The translations under genes were made by a program, and so were the position numbers. Below are positions 33,147 through 44,598 of a stretch of DNA of 64,000 nt, in pieces. The notes under the pieces were generated by a model. That model had not been told where the DNA came from and did not search any database. It saw only the letters and a program-made list of their open reading frames with translations. Source of the DNA: Exiguobacterium qingdaonense (lineage in GTDB: Bacteria > Bacillota > Bacilli > Exiguobacteriales > Exiguobacteriaceae); assembly GCF_018617855.1 (NCBI RefSeq), contig NZ_JACSKY010000001.1, positions 372,001 through 436,000 of the forward strand. The letters are read 5' to 3'. How positions within the stretch are numbered: the first letter of the stretch is position 1; the number at the start of each line of letters is the position of its first letter.

Positions 33147-33168
33147 GGAAAAGAGAGCCGCAGCCCTC
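33147..33168 (-). terminator. Weak terminator/attenuator between pbpB and murF
   Basis: In the 45-nt gap the minus strand forms a 6-bp stem GAGGGC / GCTCTC (one G-U) followed by TTTTCC. It could lower murF-murG expression relative to pbpB, but the stem is short. Confidence 0.45.
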
Positions 33169-33169
33169 T

Positions 33170-35329
33170 TCATCTCGTGCGTTCATCCGATGGCGTTTCC
33201 AATCTCACTTTCAAGGATGCTCCGGTTTTGACCGGCTTTCCTTTGCCGATTGATTGTGATGTGACAAATCCGGTACCATCGATTTCTAAATTTAATTGAT
33301 AGAGGGTCGCCAAACGTTTTACATCACGTAACGACCATCCTTTTAAAACTGGCATCGCAAATGTCTCACTCGTTTTTAGCAACAATCGTTCGCCAGCGAC
33401 ATATGACTGTCCTTTCACTGGACTTTGGGCGGTCACTTCACTTCCCTCGCCAAGTACGATTGGTTTGAATGAGCTTTCCGTTGATTCCGTCACGGCATCC
33501 TCACGATTTTTACCGATGAACGAAGAAGTGGTCTTCGTCGAAGCCTCAACCGCTTTTTCTTGTTTCTCGGGTTCGACACTCCGATAGCGTAATGCAACGT
33601 CCATCACGTCTTTGAATAGAGGCGCCATGATGCGCGGCCCAGTCGTTGACGAGTCACTGTTCGGTCTGTCGACAGCAATGTACATGACGAGCTCAGGGTC
33701 GTCTTCTGGAGCCATCCCGACGAACGAGTGAATATACTGTCCGCTCAAATACTTTCCATTCTCGGCGATTTGGGCAGTACCCGTCTTACCGATGACACGA
33801 TAGTTGTCTAGCGCATACAATTGTCCGGTCCCTAGTTCATTGTTCACGACGCCATCGAGCGCCTCACGTGTTTTCTTTGCACTCTCTGCCGTAATCGGTT
33901 GACCGACCACTTTTGGATTCGTCGTCCGAATCGTCTCGCCGGTCTCCCGGTTGACAATTTCCTTGATGACATGTGGTTGCTTCATCGTCCCATCGGTCGC
34001 GATGGCCGATGTCGCCTGCAAAATTTGCATCGGTGTCATCGCAGTGGATTGTCCCCAAGCCGTAATCAAGACGTTCAATGGGCTCTCAAAGTCAAATTGA
34101 CTATTGACCTCGCCAGGCAAATCGACCCCTGTTCGTTGATCGAACTTGAACGCTTTAAAGTAATCCTCATACCGGCTGAGCCCGAGTCGTTCATTTGCTA
34201 AAATTGAGAATGCGACGTTTGACGAGTGCCAAACACCTTCTACCATTGGAATGGTACCCCAACCCGTAATGTTGTAATCATTGAATACCGTCTTTCCATA
34301 TTTATAAGATCCGGATTCATACAGCTCGTTCGGATCGTATACTCCTTCGTTGATCGCGGCTGCTAACGTAAAGATTTTCATCGTCGACCCTGGTTCGAAT
34401 CGAGACGAGACCGAGAAGTTGCTATACGAAGAAATCTCGCGTGTGTTCGGGTCAAATGATGGACGGTCAGACAGTGCGATAATTTCTCCTGTTTTCGGGT
34501 CCATAATGATGGCCGTTGCATGTTTCGGCTCATATTCTTCGTACAACTCATTCATCTTCATCTCGAGCAATTGTTGAATCCGATGATCGATTGTCAACTG
34601 GACATTTGCCCCGTCTTCCGGCTCGATTTTCAGCTGATTGTCACTTGATACGAGCTCGCGGCCGACCAAATCTTTCTCAAAACGATACAACCCGTATGAT
34701 TCACTTAATATATCATTCAGTGATTTTTCGATGCCCAACTCACCGACGAGCTCAATTCGACCGTTTTGATCAATCTTTTGTGCATAACCGATGACCGATG
34801 AAGCGAATACTTTATTTGGGTAATAACGTTTCGGTTCTTCGACGAACGTGATGCCAGGTAGCTCAAACGCTTCAATCTCTTCCTTTTGGTCAACGGTCAA
34901 GTCACGTCCCGGTACACCGAACTCAATTTGACCGAGGTCTGCATTTTGTTCGAGTCGTTTTAATAAATCGGCTTCTGTCATCGGAAGAACGGTCGAAAGT
35001 TCTTTCGCCGCTTCGTCAAACTCATCTGGCATGAGTGTCTTCCCTTCGACTCGTTCACCACCTAGCTTCAATACCGCGACGAGTCGATAGGACGGAATGT
35101 TGATGGCGATCGGCTGACCGAATCGGTCAAACACCTCGCCACGCTCCGCCTCTAACGTACTGACCGCCTTCCACCGTTGTTCCTCGGCAAACGCCAGCAT
35201 GTTCTCCCCTTTATACGTCTGGGTGACAGATAAATAAAGGAACCATCCGACAAAAAATAAAAAGAGTGGGGTGAAGCAGACAATCGCTACCCACGCCACT
35301 CTTTTTTTACTCTGTTGTAAAGAATTCAT
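33170..35329 (-). CDS. pbpB: Division-specific class B penicillin-binding protein PBP2B (FtsI)
   Basis: This transpeptidase cross-links septal peptidoglycan together with FtsW. The 719-aa protein has an N-terminal TM anchor (about 10-32), the dimerisation/pedestal domain, the transpeptidase motifs STMK (FEPGSTMKIF), SSNVAF and KTGTAQ, and two C-terminal PASTA-like repeats. ATG 35329 overlaps the ftsL stop (TGATG) and has AAGGTGA 8 nt upstream. There is no second copy of the spoVD type next to it. Confidence 0.96.
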   Translation of the reverse strand: MNSLQQSKKRVAWVAIVCFTPLFLFFVGWFLYLSVTQTYKGENMLAFAEEQRWKAVSTLEAERGEVFDRFGQPIAINIPSYRLVAVLKLGGERVEGKTLMPDEFDEAAKELSTVLPMTEADLLKRLEQNADLGQIEFGVPGRDLTVDQKEEIEAFELPGITFVEEPKRYYPNKVFASSVIGYAQKIDQNGRIELVGELGIEKSLNDILSESYGLYRFEKDLVGRELVSSDNQLKIEPEDGANVQLTIDHRIQQLLEMKMNELYEEYEPKHATAIIMDPKTGEIIALSDRPSFDPNTREISSYSNFSVSSRFEPGSTMKIFTLAAAINEGVYDPNELYESGSYKYGKTVFNDYNITGWGTIPMVEGVWHSSNVAFSILANERLGLSRYEDYFKAFKFDQRTGVDLPGEVNSQFDFESPLNVLITAWGQSTAMTPMQILQATSAIATDGTMKQPHVIKEIVNRETGETIRTTNPKVVGQPITAESAKKTREALDGVVNNELGTGQLYALDNYRVIGKTGTAQIAENGKYLSGQYIHSFVGMAPEDDPELVMYIAVDRPNSDSSTTGPRIMAPLFKDVMDVALRYRSVEPEKQEKAVEASTKTTSSFIGKNREDAVTESTESSFKPIVLGEGSEVTAQSPVKGQSYVAGERLLLKTSETFAMPVLKGWSLRDVKRLATLYQLNLEIDGTGFVTSQSIGKGKPVKTGASLKVRLETPSDERTR

Positions 35330-35691
35330 CAATCAATCACCTTGACATTCTTTTCATTGAATTTCATTCCGAGTTTCTCGGCAATCGCATAAATTCTTTC
35401 TGGCGAGCTCAATTGGGCGATTTCATACTTCAGTTCTTCATTTTCTTTTGCAACCGTGTCAATTGTTTGATTGACGGTCGCGGTGTCACGCATCAGGTTG
35501 TACGCTTCATTATGTTTCGACACCGTGATGCCACCGAACATGACCACAGATCCAATCATCACTGGATACAGGATCGATTCAAACAAGGTCAACGTGCGTC
35601 GTTTTGGAGCAGGTATCGGTCGTTCTTGCGGAATCGGATTTCGATTCGGTGTAACTTGAGGCTGCAACGCCTTACGGGCAGCTTCTGGCAT
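35329..35691 (-). CDS. ftsL: Cell-division protein FtsL
   Basis: FtsL is a small bitopic protein whose extracellular leucine-zipper coiled coil joins DivIB and DivIC and activates FtsW-PBP2B. The 120-aa product has a Pro/Arg-rich cytoplasmic tail, one TM helix (about 39-58) and a coiled coil (65-100). Short, divergent sequence, but position between rsmH and pbpB makes the call safe. Confidence 0.92.
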   Translation of the reverse strand: MPEAARKALQPQVTPNRNPIPQERPIPAPKRRTLTLFESILYPVMIGSVVMFGGITVSKHNEAYNLMRDTATVNQTIDTVAKENEELKYEIAQLSSPERIYAIAEKLGMKFNEKNVKVID

Positions 35692-35714
35692 CAGGTATCC
35701 CTCCTACTACTTGA

Positions 35715-36647
35715 TTATTTTTGTTTTTCAGCCACTCTCAGTTTAGCGGAGCGTGAGCGACGGTTATCTTCAAGTTCTCCCTCGCTTGCCACGATCGGCT
35801 TACGCGTGATGAGTTTAAGTTCAGGTTCGAACTCTTTCGGAATGACCGGTAGCCCTGGTGGTAGCGGCGGATGTTGGCTTCGTTCTTTGAACACTTGCTT
35901 ACAAATTCGATCTTCTAATGAATGGAACGTGATCACACAGATCCGACCGTTCATTGCAAGTAAATCGATCGCATCTTGGACGGCACGGTCAAACACGTTC
36001 AATTCATCATTGACGGCGATTCGAATCGCCTGGAACGTCCGCTTCGCCGGGTGACCGCCTTTTCGTCGTGCCGGGGCAGGAATGGCCTCTTTAATCAACT
36101 CCACGAGTTCGAATGTCGTCTCGATCGGTCGCTCGGCACGCGCTTGCTCAATCTTTCGTGCGATTTGCTTTGAAAACTTTTCTTCTCCGTATGTAAAGAA
36201 AATACGAACGAGTTCACCGAACGACCATTCATTCACAACATGATATGCTGAAAGCTCTCTTGTGCGATCCATTCTCATATCGAGCGGTGCATCGTAGTTG
36301 TAACTGAAGCCTCGTTCTGCTTCATCGAGCTGTGGTGAGGAAACGCCTAGGTCGAACAATACGCCATCCACGTTCGTGACCCCATATTGTTGGAGCTCTT
36401 CTTTCATGTGAACAAAATTGCTCTTTATAAACGTCACACGGCCTTCATAAGGAGCCAATCGCTCTTTCGCATGTGCGAGCGCGACGTCATCTTGGTCGAA
36501 TGCATATAGTTGACCCGTCGTTAGACGTTTTGCGATTTCCTCACTATGTCCCGCTCCACCTAACGTACAGTCTACATATATCCCATCTGATTTGATGTTC
36601 AATCCTTCGATGGACTCCATCTTTAAAACCGTTTCATGCTCAAACAT
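35715..36647 (-). CDS. rsmH: 16S rRNA (cytosine-1402-N4)-methyltransferase
   Basis: RsmH (MraW) methylates C1402 in the 16S rRNA P site. The 310-aa SAM-dependent enzyme has [16 protein letters not shown] (about 26-41), [20 protein letters not shown] and [11 protein letters not shown]. It is the first gene of the division cluster here; mraZ, normally upstream, is absent and replaced by a short promoter region. Confidence 0.97.
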   Translation of the reverse strand: MFEHETVLKMESIEGLNIKSDGIYVDCTLGGAGHSEEIAKRLTTGQLYAFDQDDVALAHAKERLAPYEGRVTFIKSNFVHMKEELQQYGVTNVDGVLFDLGVSSPQLDEAERGFSYNYDAPLDMRMDRTRELSAYHVVNEWSFGELVRIFFTYGEEKFSKQIARKIEQARAERPIETTFELVELIKEAIPAPARRKGGHPAKRTFQAIRIAVNDELNVFDRAVQDAIDLLAMNGRICVITFHSLEDRICKQVFKERSQHPPLPPGLPVIPKEFEPELKLITRKPIVASEGELEDNRRSRSAKLRVAEKQK

Positions 36648-36685
36648 TCAAAAAACCCTCTCAACCTACATATTTCAACTGTTTT

Positions 36686-36715
36686 ATTACACTTACTTTA
36701 TCATAAAAATGTCAA
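36686..36715 (-). promoter_or_regulatory. Sigma-A promoter of the division and wall cluster
   Basis: TTGACA (36715-36710) and TGTAAT (36691-36686) have an 18-nt spacer, 39 nt upstream of rsmH. The consensus -35 and the terminator just upstream make this the likely start of rsmH-ftsL-pbpB-murF-mraY-murD-murG-divIB. Confidence 0.75.
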
Positions 36716-36762
36716 GGTACGCATTGATTTTTAGTGAAAATAGGAAACAAAAAGGTAACAAC

Positions 36763-36792
36763 TAAAAAAGCTCTCGACAAACGTCAAGAGCT
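36763..36792 (-). terminator. Terminator after bshC
   Basis: A 9-bp stem AGCTCTTGA / TCGAGAGCT followed by TTTTTT on the minus strand, just past the bshC stop. Confidence 0.85.
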
Positions 36793-36805
36793 CTTTGAAA
36801 TCATG

Positions 36806-38359
36806 TTATACGCGGAACAAACATCGTTCGGAATCGGATTGTTCGTAAGCCGATCTCAACCGCCGAAAAATATCTAGACCGTGACGATTCAAGATTGGAA
36901 CCATGGACAACACCCGCTCTTGTGGGGCATCCATCGGGGACAACCGTGTCGATAGGTGGAATCGACGCGTGTTTAAGCGATAGTGGTCCCTTTTTGCCTC
37001 GGCCCGCATCTCATCTGCCAACCGCTCGAGCACGTGTTTCGACTTCGTTTCGAATCGTCTTCCATGTTTACGGGCTTCGTGGCTGATCGCCCCTGTGAGT
37101 GTTCGATAGGCATATAAATTCTCATCGAACGCTTCATCATCGAACGGATGGTCCGGGAGGGGTTGTTTCACGTACTCCTCTACCGTCACACCCTCTTGTC
37201 GCAGTTTCTTCTCGTCATTGGCCGACACGATCATGCCTCCAAGGCGAGGTAAAAGAAGCGGCATCTTCCATCCGAGCTCATGGAATAGTGGCCGGAGCTG
37301 CAACCAATAAGCTATTTCACCAGGACCGGCGATATATCCGAGTGTCGGAAACAAGTAGTCTTGCATGAGCGGCCTCGAGACGACATTGTTCGAGAAGCGT
37401 TCCGGGTGCGCCTCTAGCTCCGCGAGCAACTCGTTTTCCGTGAACCGATGACCTCGTTTTGTCGTATATACGCCATCAATTTTTGTGAGCAACTCACGTG
37501 TCCCGTCATGATAAAACAGATGTGCCTCTCGATTCAGTTCAATCGATGGCATTCCTTCTTCATACGAATGACCGAGCGCATCGATGAGCGCGTCGTGATG
37601 TTCGATGAGACGTCGGAACATCGGACGCTCGAGTGCGCGTACGTCTTGTGCATGCGGGTCAAACATCAAAAAGTCATTCCCTACGAATCGACGCATCATC
37701 CCTGCGAAAAACTCGGCGAACGAATGACTCGATTGGATCAGGTCGATCAACTCCCCATATAATTGCGATGTATGTGGGGTTTCCGTCTCATTCAGTAGAA
37801 GTCGTTGCGCCATTTGAACGAGTTCGAGTTTTGCACGATCAAACTCCAGTTCACCGACCGACGCCTTTCCTGCAAGAGGGATCGTCGACAAGGAGTCCTT
37901 CTTTAACGTTCTCGAAAACGTCTGAGTCGTGAAGACATGATTGATTTCGGCAAAGTCATGGTCTTCCGTCGCCATCCAAAAAATCGGAAGGACCGGCTTA
38001 CCTAGTCTCTTTTCCGCCTCGTCTGCACGCTTTATGACAGCTAGCAGTTTGTACACAGCGAACAATGGACCACCGTATACACCGACCTGCTGCCCCGTCA
38101 CCATGACGTACGCATCTCCTCGCTCAAGTGAGTCAAGATCAGCTGCCCGACGTTCCGATATCTCCCCGAACTGCTGTTGTTGCCGTTTTAAAATTTGGAC
38201 AAGGTCACGCAAATGACCGTAGGAACGGCTTGAGATCTCCTCGGCCCGCTTCTCGACCTCGTCCATGCCCTGATAATCAAGCCAGCGCCCAAATCCTTGT
38301 TCGATTTGAATCATCGGTGATGTAGATGGATACATGGCATCAAATGCTTCAACCTTCAC
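36806..38359 (-). CDS. bshC: Bacillithiol biosynthesis cysteine-adding enzyme
   Basis: BshC adds cysteine to GlcN-malate, the last step of bacillithiol synthesis. The product is about 517 aa, with the family landmarks MVTGQQVGVYGGPLFAVYK near the N-terminus, FWMATEDHDFAEI, and GPGEIAYWLQLRPLF. Start GTG 38359 has AAAGGAAG upstream; an in-frame ATG at 38383 would place the Shine-Dalgarno inside the gene. The panE-bshC-(mraZ)-rsmH order is conserved in Bacillus. Confidence 0.93.
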   Translation of the reverse strand: MKVEAFDAMYPSTSPMIQIEQGFGRWLDYQGMDEVEKRAEEISSRSYGHLRDLVQILKRQQQQFGEISERRAADLDSLERGDAYVMVTGQQVGVYGGPLFAVYKLLAVIKRADEAEKRLGKPVLPIFWMATEDHDFAEINHVFTTQTFSRTLKKDSLSTIPLAGKASVGELEFDRAKLELVQMAQRLLLNETETPHTSQLYGELIDLIQSSHSFAEFFAGMMRRFVGNDFLMFDPHAQDVRALERPMFRRLIEHHDALIDALGHSYEEGMPSIELNREAHLFYHDGTRELLTKIDGVYTTKRGHRFTENELLAELEAHPERFSNNVVSRPLMQDYLFPTLGYIAGPGEIAYWLQLRPLFHELGWKMPLLLPRLGGMIVSANDEKKLRQEGVTVEEYVKQPLPDHPFDDEAFDENLYAYRTLTGAISHEARKHGRRFETKSKHVLERLADEMRAEAKRDHYRLNTRRFHLSTRLSPMDAPQERVLSMVPILNRHGLDIFRRLRSAYEQSDSERCLFRV

Positions 38360-38383
38360 GTATAACAACTTCCTTTCAATCAA

Positions 38384-38743
38384 TCAACGAATCATTCCTT
38401 GGGCTACGCCAATCGCGAATAAAATCGCATGCGTCGGGACAAGTAGTAAAAAGAGCAAACGCCAGCCATGGACAAACATCTTAGTGAATATGACCTCTTC
38501 ATAGCGAATCCGTTGCCAGATTGCATTGATTGGAAAAATTGCACTACAAGCTGCGAGCAATAACAAAAACACGTCAGTCCCGACGATTGCCTCAAGTAAA
38601 ATACCGCATGCATAAAACCAGAGGATAACCCCGGCGTCGCATGCCAGTTTGAACGAGTTGATTGTTTTCGGCATAATTTTTCTAAGTATCATATACACCA
38701 TAAACCATAAGATGAGTGGAAATGAAACAATATACACTAACAC
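38384..38743 (-). CDS. DUF3397 family membrane protein
   Basis: A 119-aa hydrophobic protein with about four TM segments (2-22, 35-55, 60-80, 92-115). DUF3397 proteins are regularly found between panE and bshC in Bacillales, but their function is unknown. The start overlaps the panE stop by 7 nt, so it is cotranscribed with panE. Confidence 0.75.
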   Translation of the reverse strand: MLVYIVSFPLILWFMVYMILRKIMPKTINSFKLACDAGVILWFYACGILLEAIVGTDVFLLLLAACSAIFPINAIWQRIRYEEVIFTKMFVHGWRLLFLLLVPTHAILFAIGVAQGMIR

Positions 38744-39576
38744 GATGCGCTCGCTCCTAAAATCAGTTTATGTAACAGCGGTATGACTGAAAGAGAAATT
38801 TTCATTTGATCGGCTTTTTCAATCACCGGTTTTAAAATGGCATCCACTTCTGTCGGTCTCCCTTCTTCAAGATCCCGAAGCATCGAGGAGCGATTCTCTG
38901 CGGTACGCTCGATAATCGAATCGATATAAGCATACGAGACGTGTTGCGGAAAGATTGACGTCAACTCATCGTAAATCGTTTGCGCGATGTCCCGACACGG
39001 GGAGTTCGCCAGCGCTCCATTTTTAACGCTGCACAGTGCCGTGATCGGATTGATGATGGCATTGGCGAACAATTTTTCAATGACGACTTGCTCGATGTCC
39101 TCTTCCCACGTGATGTGGAGCGGATTTTCCTGAAACATGACCGGAGAGAGGCCGGTCGTGCTTCCGATTCGAATTCGTCCGAGACCACGATGTTCAATCT
39201 GGTCGCCTTGTTTCGTTACCCCGTGTTCGACGACCCCTAAATGAAATCCGCGTCGTTTCACGTAATCCAAATGGGCAATCCCGTTCGAACAAATAAAGAC
39301 TGGGACTTTCCCGGACAGTCGTGCCGTCGCCTCCTCTACGTGATGAGCTTTTGTCGTAACAAAAAAGATGTCTTGGTCCGTCTCGAGTAACGTCTCGCTA
39401 GAACGTAACGGTACACGCGCCGACCCGCTCGTCAGTCCTGACCTCGTGATTGAAATTTCTTCAAGTGACGTGCTTCGTCCATAAACCGTCACGTCATAAT
39501 CATTTGCGAGAACGGATGCCATCAATAGTCCGACCGCCCCGTTTCCGATGATGCCAACTCGTTTGATGGGGTTCAT
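38737..39576 (-). CDS. panE: 2-dehydropantoate 2-reductase family protein
   Basis: PanE reduces ketopantoate to pantoate with NADPH in pantothenate/CoA synthesis. The 279-aa protein has the Rossmann motif GIIGNGAVGLLMAS and the C-terminal ApbA helical domain (EVDAILKPVIEKADQ). ATG 39576 has AGGAGGAAG upstream; the frame extends 18 codons further without support. Paralogues exist in many Bacillales, so it may be the YlbQ-type copy. Confidence 0.85.
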   Translation of the reverse strand: MNPIKRVGIIGNGAVGLLMASVLANDYDVTVYGRSTSLEEISITRSGLTSGSARVPLRSSETLLETDQDIFFVTTKAHHVEEATARLSGKVPVFICSNGIAHLDYVKRRGFHLGVVEHGVTKQGDQIEHRGLGRIRIGSTTGLSPVMFQENPLHITWEEDIEQVVIEKLFANAIINPITALCSVKNGALANSPCRDIAQTIYDELTSIFPQHVSYAYIDSIIERTAENRSSMLRDLEEGRPTEVDAILKPVIEKADQMKISLSVIPLLHKLILGASASC

Positions 39577-39610
39577 CGTCTTCCTCCTAAAGAACTTTTT
39601 TCGCACAAAA

Positions 39611-39640
39611 AGTTTACCACATCTTTTCACGATGACCCAA
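39611..39640 (-). promoter_or_regulatory. Candidate promoter of panE-DUF3397-bshC
   Basis: TTGGGT (39640-39635) and TAAACT (39616-39611) with 18-nt spacing lie just downstream of the rpmF terminator and 35 nt before panE. Confidence 0.5.
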
Positions 39641-39650
39641 AATTCATAAA

Positions 39651-39681
39651 CAAAAAAGAGTGACCTGAAATCAGGTCACTC
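39651..39681 (-). terminator. Terminator after rpmF
   Basis: A perfect 11-bp stem GAGTGACCTGA / TCAGGTCACTC followed by TTTTTTG on the minus strand. Confidence 0.92.
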
Positions 39682-39690
39682 CTTCAAGCA

Positions 39691-39864
39691 TTATTTGCTT
39701 GTTACTTCTTTACCGTTGTAAGAGCCACAAGCTTTACAAACACGGTGTGAAAGTTTCATTTCGCCACAGTTCGGGCACTCGTTCATACCAGGTACGTTGA
39801 GTTTGAAGTGAGTACGACGAAGACGTTTGCGAGTTTTCGACGTTCTACGGAATGGTACTGCCAT
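39691..39864 (-). CDS. rpmF: 50S ribosomal protein L32 (zinc-binding form)
   Basis: The 57-aa protein begins [20 protein letters not shown] and has the paired Cys motifs CPNC and CKAC, the zinc-binding (C+) form. It follows yceD with a 22-nt gap containing a strong Shine-Dalgarno, the usual yceD-rpmF arrangement. The frame stays open upstream, but ATG 39864 is the conserved start. Confidence 0.97.
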   Translation of the reverse strand: MAVPFRRTSKTRKRLRRTHFKLNVPGMNECPNCGEMKLSHRVCKACGSYNGKEVTSK

Positions 39865-39886
39865 CGTTGTCCACCTCCTTGAAAAG

Positions 39887-40414
39887 TTAACCTTCCTCGT
39901 TCTCTTTTTTTGAGAACAGGTCGGCCAGTCCCGCGAATCGCGGGTCAATTTTTGGTTGATCATCCGGCTGTTCGTCAGTGAGCGTCCAGCCTTCTCCTTC
40001 AACCTGAGTTTTGTTTGTCTCGTTCCCGTACACTTGCATCGGGACGTCTAACATGATGAGCTCTTTTACAATCGGTACAAGACTGATTGTATTTCCTTCT
40101 GGCAAATTCACGTCATCGAATTGCTCCGTATAACGCCCATTCTCCAAAAAGAAAGGCTCGAGCGATTCAATATCGAATTCATACGTGACATCTTCTAACG
40201 TTCGCGCATCTGGCAACGTCAGGTCACCTTGAATCTTCAGATTGAATGTAACTTGATTAGATGTGAACGATGCATCCCCGTGCACATGCACCGGGCGAAT
40301 CGAACGGATATCCGGATGGAGCTGAGTCAGCTCTGCTAGTTCTACCATCTCATCGATTGTAAAACCGTCACCCTGGTTTCGGAGCTTAAGTAGCTGTGCA
40401 ATAGACCATTTCAT
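39887..40414 (-). CDS. yceD: YceD-family (DUF177) protein
   Basis: A 175-aa acidic protein of the YceD/DUF177 family (Bacillus YlbN), which in plants and E. coli affects 23S rRNA accumulation; its bacterial role is unsettled. The central [14 protein letters not shown] and C-terminal [14 protein letters not shown] are family features. ATG 40414 (MKWSIAQLL) fits the promoter start near 40436 and has GAGGTGA upstream. Confidence 0.9.
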   Translation of the reverse strand: MKWSIAQLLKLRNQGDGFTIDEMVELAELTQLHPDIRSIRPVHVHGDASFTSNQVTFNLKIQGDLTLPDARTLEDVTYEFDIESLEPFFLENGRYTEQFDDVNLPEGNTISLVPIVKELIMLDVPMQVYGNETNKTQVEGEGWTLTDEQPDDQPKIDPRFAGLADLFSKKENEEG

Positions 40415-40442
40415 CCGAATCACCTCAATTGCAACAATATGA

Positions 40443-40471
40443 ATTATAGATAGGCCAACTTGTTTTGTCAA
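40443..40471 (-). promoter_or_regulatory. Consensus sigma-A promoter of yceD-rpmF
   Basis: An exact TTGACA-17-TATAAT (40471-40466 and 40448-40443) on the minus strand. It is the best promoter in the window, suiting a ribosomal protein operon. Confidence 0.92.
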
Positions 40472-40570
40472 TGTTTTTTCTTTACACTAAAATCAGTTGA
40501 CGACGGCGCCTTGCCAAAGCGTACTTACTCATCTTACACCAATCTATACGACAATGCAAAGGAGTAAATC

Positions 40571-41679
40571 ATGCAAAAGACGGCCATTATCGCAGAGTAC
40601 AATCCGTTTCACAATGGACACTTTTTTCAAGCCCAAACTGCACGACGAGAAACCGAGGCCGATGTCATGATCGCCATCATGAGTGCCCAGTTCACACAGC
40701 GAGGAGAGCCTGCCTCGTTCGATAAATGGAAGCGCGCTGCGGCTGCCGTAGAGAGCGGGGCGATTGACCTGGTCGTCGAACTGCCGACCAAGTACGGGGT
40801 ACAGCGTGCCGACCGTTTCGCTTCTGCCGCAGTCTCGATCGCAGAGCGACTGCGTTGCCAAACGTTGTCGTTTGGCAGCGAGAGCGGGGATGTGGACGCC
40901 ATCGTGCATGCGGCCCGCTCAAACGCCGAGGAGACGCCCTTGTATAAAGAGACATTCCGTCAAGCTCTTCAAGAAGGTCACTCGTCTGCCCAAGCTTCGA
41001 GTCGAGCCTTCCGGACCGTCTATCCGTCATTTGATTTGACGCGCCCTAACAACATTTTGGCCTATCATTACGCGAAAGCTGCACAGTCGATTCAGTTACA
41101 TACGGTCAAACGGCTCGGGGCAGACTACCATGACCTCTCATTGGTGGACATCATGTCTGCTACAGGCATCCGGGCTCATTATCTGGACACGGGTGAAGTG
41201 CGTGCCGTACCGGCATCGACCGCAGCGATGTTTCGGTCACAACCGATGACACATTGGGAACACTATTGGCCAGTCTTGCGATTCAAACTTAGAACCTTAC
41301 CACTCCATACGTTGACCGAACTCGTAGGAATTGACGCCTCTTTAGCACCTCGTCTTCAGCAGGCGGGGGTCGAACCTTCATTCGAACGTGCGCTCGCCGC
41401 CGTGTCGACACGCCGCTACACGCGCACCGCCATTCAGCGGGCATTTGTCGCCGTTCTCCTTCATTGGCAAAAAGAGGATGCGCCGACTCGCTTCGACGAT
41501 GTCCCGTATGTGAGACCGCTCGCCTTCAACGAACTCGGACGACAGGCGTTACGGGATGTAAAAGAAGACGTCCCGCTCGTCAGTAAATTCGATGCTCGGC
41601 TCGACTTTGAAGCGCGCGTCACCGAAGCGTACCGGCTACCTCTTCAACATGATGCACTCATCGAACATCGCCAGCGACC

Positions 41680-41701
<22 letters not shown>
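40571..41701 (+). CDS. tmcAL: tRNA(Met) cytidine acetate ligase (YlbM)
   Basis: TmcAL activates acetate with ATP and acetylates C34 of elongator tRNA-Met. The 376-aa protein has the nucleotidyltransferase-like EYNPFHNGHFFQAQ (about 9-22), the SAQFTQRGEP segment and a helical C-terminal half. Standing on the plus strand, it is divergent from yceD and converges on ylbL with a 22-bp tail overlap. AAAGGAG precedes ATG 40571. Confidence 0.93.
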
Positions 41702-43731
<2,030 letters not shown>

Positions 43732-43747
43732 GTCTTTCCCTCCAGCA

Positions 43748-43777
43748 GAAAAGATGAAGGCGATGTCACCTTCATCT
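43748..43777 (-). terminator. Terminator after ylbG
   Basis: A 9-bp stem AGATGAAGG / CCTTCATCT followed by TTTTC on the minus strand, between the ylbG stop and rsmD. Confidence 0.75.
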
Positions 43778-43783
43778 TTATGA

Positions 43784-44038
43784 TTATTTCGATTTTGCCT
43801 CGTACGTTTCTGAAATGAACGGACGCTCACTCCGAACGACCGATTCCACGAAAGGCAGTGATTTCACTTGTTCGAGTACCGTTTCATGACCTTCTAGGTC
43901 AGTGTATAAAAAAGCATATTTCTCTCGTTTTGAGACAAAATATAGGTTCGCATATCGTCTTAACGCCTTTACTTGTTTCAATGAGTTTACGTATACGACG
44001 AACCCGATCCGTTCATTTAACTTAGACGGCGCATCCAC
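43784..44038 (-). CDS. ylbG: DUF2129 family protein YlbG
   Basis: An 84-aa protein with the DUF2129 signature (YANLYFVSKREKYAFLY, then LPFVESVVRSERPF), function unknown. The open frame runs 37 codons further into ylbF, but GTG 44038, with GGAGGAGGCGG 9 nt upstream, gives the normal length. It overlaps the Cys-coding tail of ylbF by 17 nt. Confidence 0.82.
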   Translation of the reverse strand: MDAPSKLNERIGFVVYVNSLKQVKALRRYANLYFVSKREKYAFLYTDLEGHETVLEQVKSLPFVESVVRSERPFISETYEAKSK

Positions 44039-44471
44039 AACTTCCGCCTCCTCCGCAACTGCCCCCTCCGGAACATCCTCCTTGGTCAAAGAATGGGTTG
44101 CCGGTCGGGACTTTGATTTGTGGAGAAACTGAATGAGCCAACAGTTCACTCACTTCCCCTAACAATTTATCAAGATTTCGCTCCGCCTTTTTAAACGCTG
44201 CAATCTCCGGTTGGACATCTAGGCGACGTTTGATGAGATGCATCTCTTTTTTGATACGGTCATGGTCGGGATGGTGTTTCCCGAAACGTTGGACGTATTC
44301 ATAATTTTCTTTCATCTTTAAAAACTCACGCTCGATCTCTTTGGCTTCCTGTGATGCGAGACGTGCCGCTTTCGTTCGAATATATGTTTGAAACGATTCA
44401 CTTGCTTCAATCAAATCGGTCATTTCTTCTGTTTGATCGAGCAGGGCAATCGTCTGTTCAGTGATTATCAT
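44022..44471 (-). CDS. ylbF: YlbF (RicF) family regulator with Cys-rich tail
   Basis: YlbF/RicF joins YmcA (RicA) and YaaT (RicT) in a complex that promotes RNase Y mRNA processing and binds [4Fe-4S] clusters in Bacillus. The 149-aa protein has the helical Com_YlbF domain (about 10-110) and a C-terminal Gly/Cys tail with four Cys in the last 20 residues, plausible cluster ligands. ATG 44471 has AAAGGGTGAGG upstream. Confidence 0.88.
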   Translation of the reverse strand: MIITEQTIALLDQTEEMTDLIEASESFQTYIRTKAARLASQEAKEIEREFLKMKENYEYVQRFGKHHPDHDRIKKEMHLIKRRLDVQPEIAAFKKAERNLDKLLGEVSELLAHSVSPQIKVPTGNPFFDQGGCSGGGSCGGGGSCGCAV

Positions 44472-44532
44472 ACCCCTCACCCTTTCTGCCATGATTTTAC
44501 CACAATTGTTTCCCTATGTAAGCAATCCACAT

Positions 44533-44593
44533 TATAATTGAAGTTGACCCGTTCAATGCAGAAAGGAAGTGAAGAGACGCACCACCGTGCGTC
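44533..44593 (+). promoter_or_regulatory. Promoter -10 and hairpin leader of the ATP-grasp gene
   Basis: A consensus TATAAT (44533-44538) is followed by AAAGGAAG (44562-44569) and then a perfect 8-bp stem AGACGCAC / GTGCGTCT with loop CACC (44574-44593). The stem sits between the Shine-Dalgarno and ATG 44599. Folding would bring them to a functional distance. The -35 is unclear. Confidence 0.5.
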
Positions 44594-44598
44594 TACGT

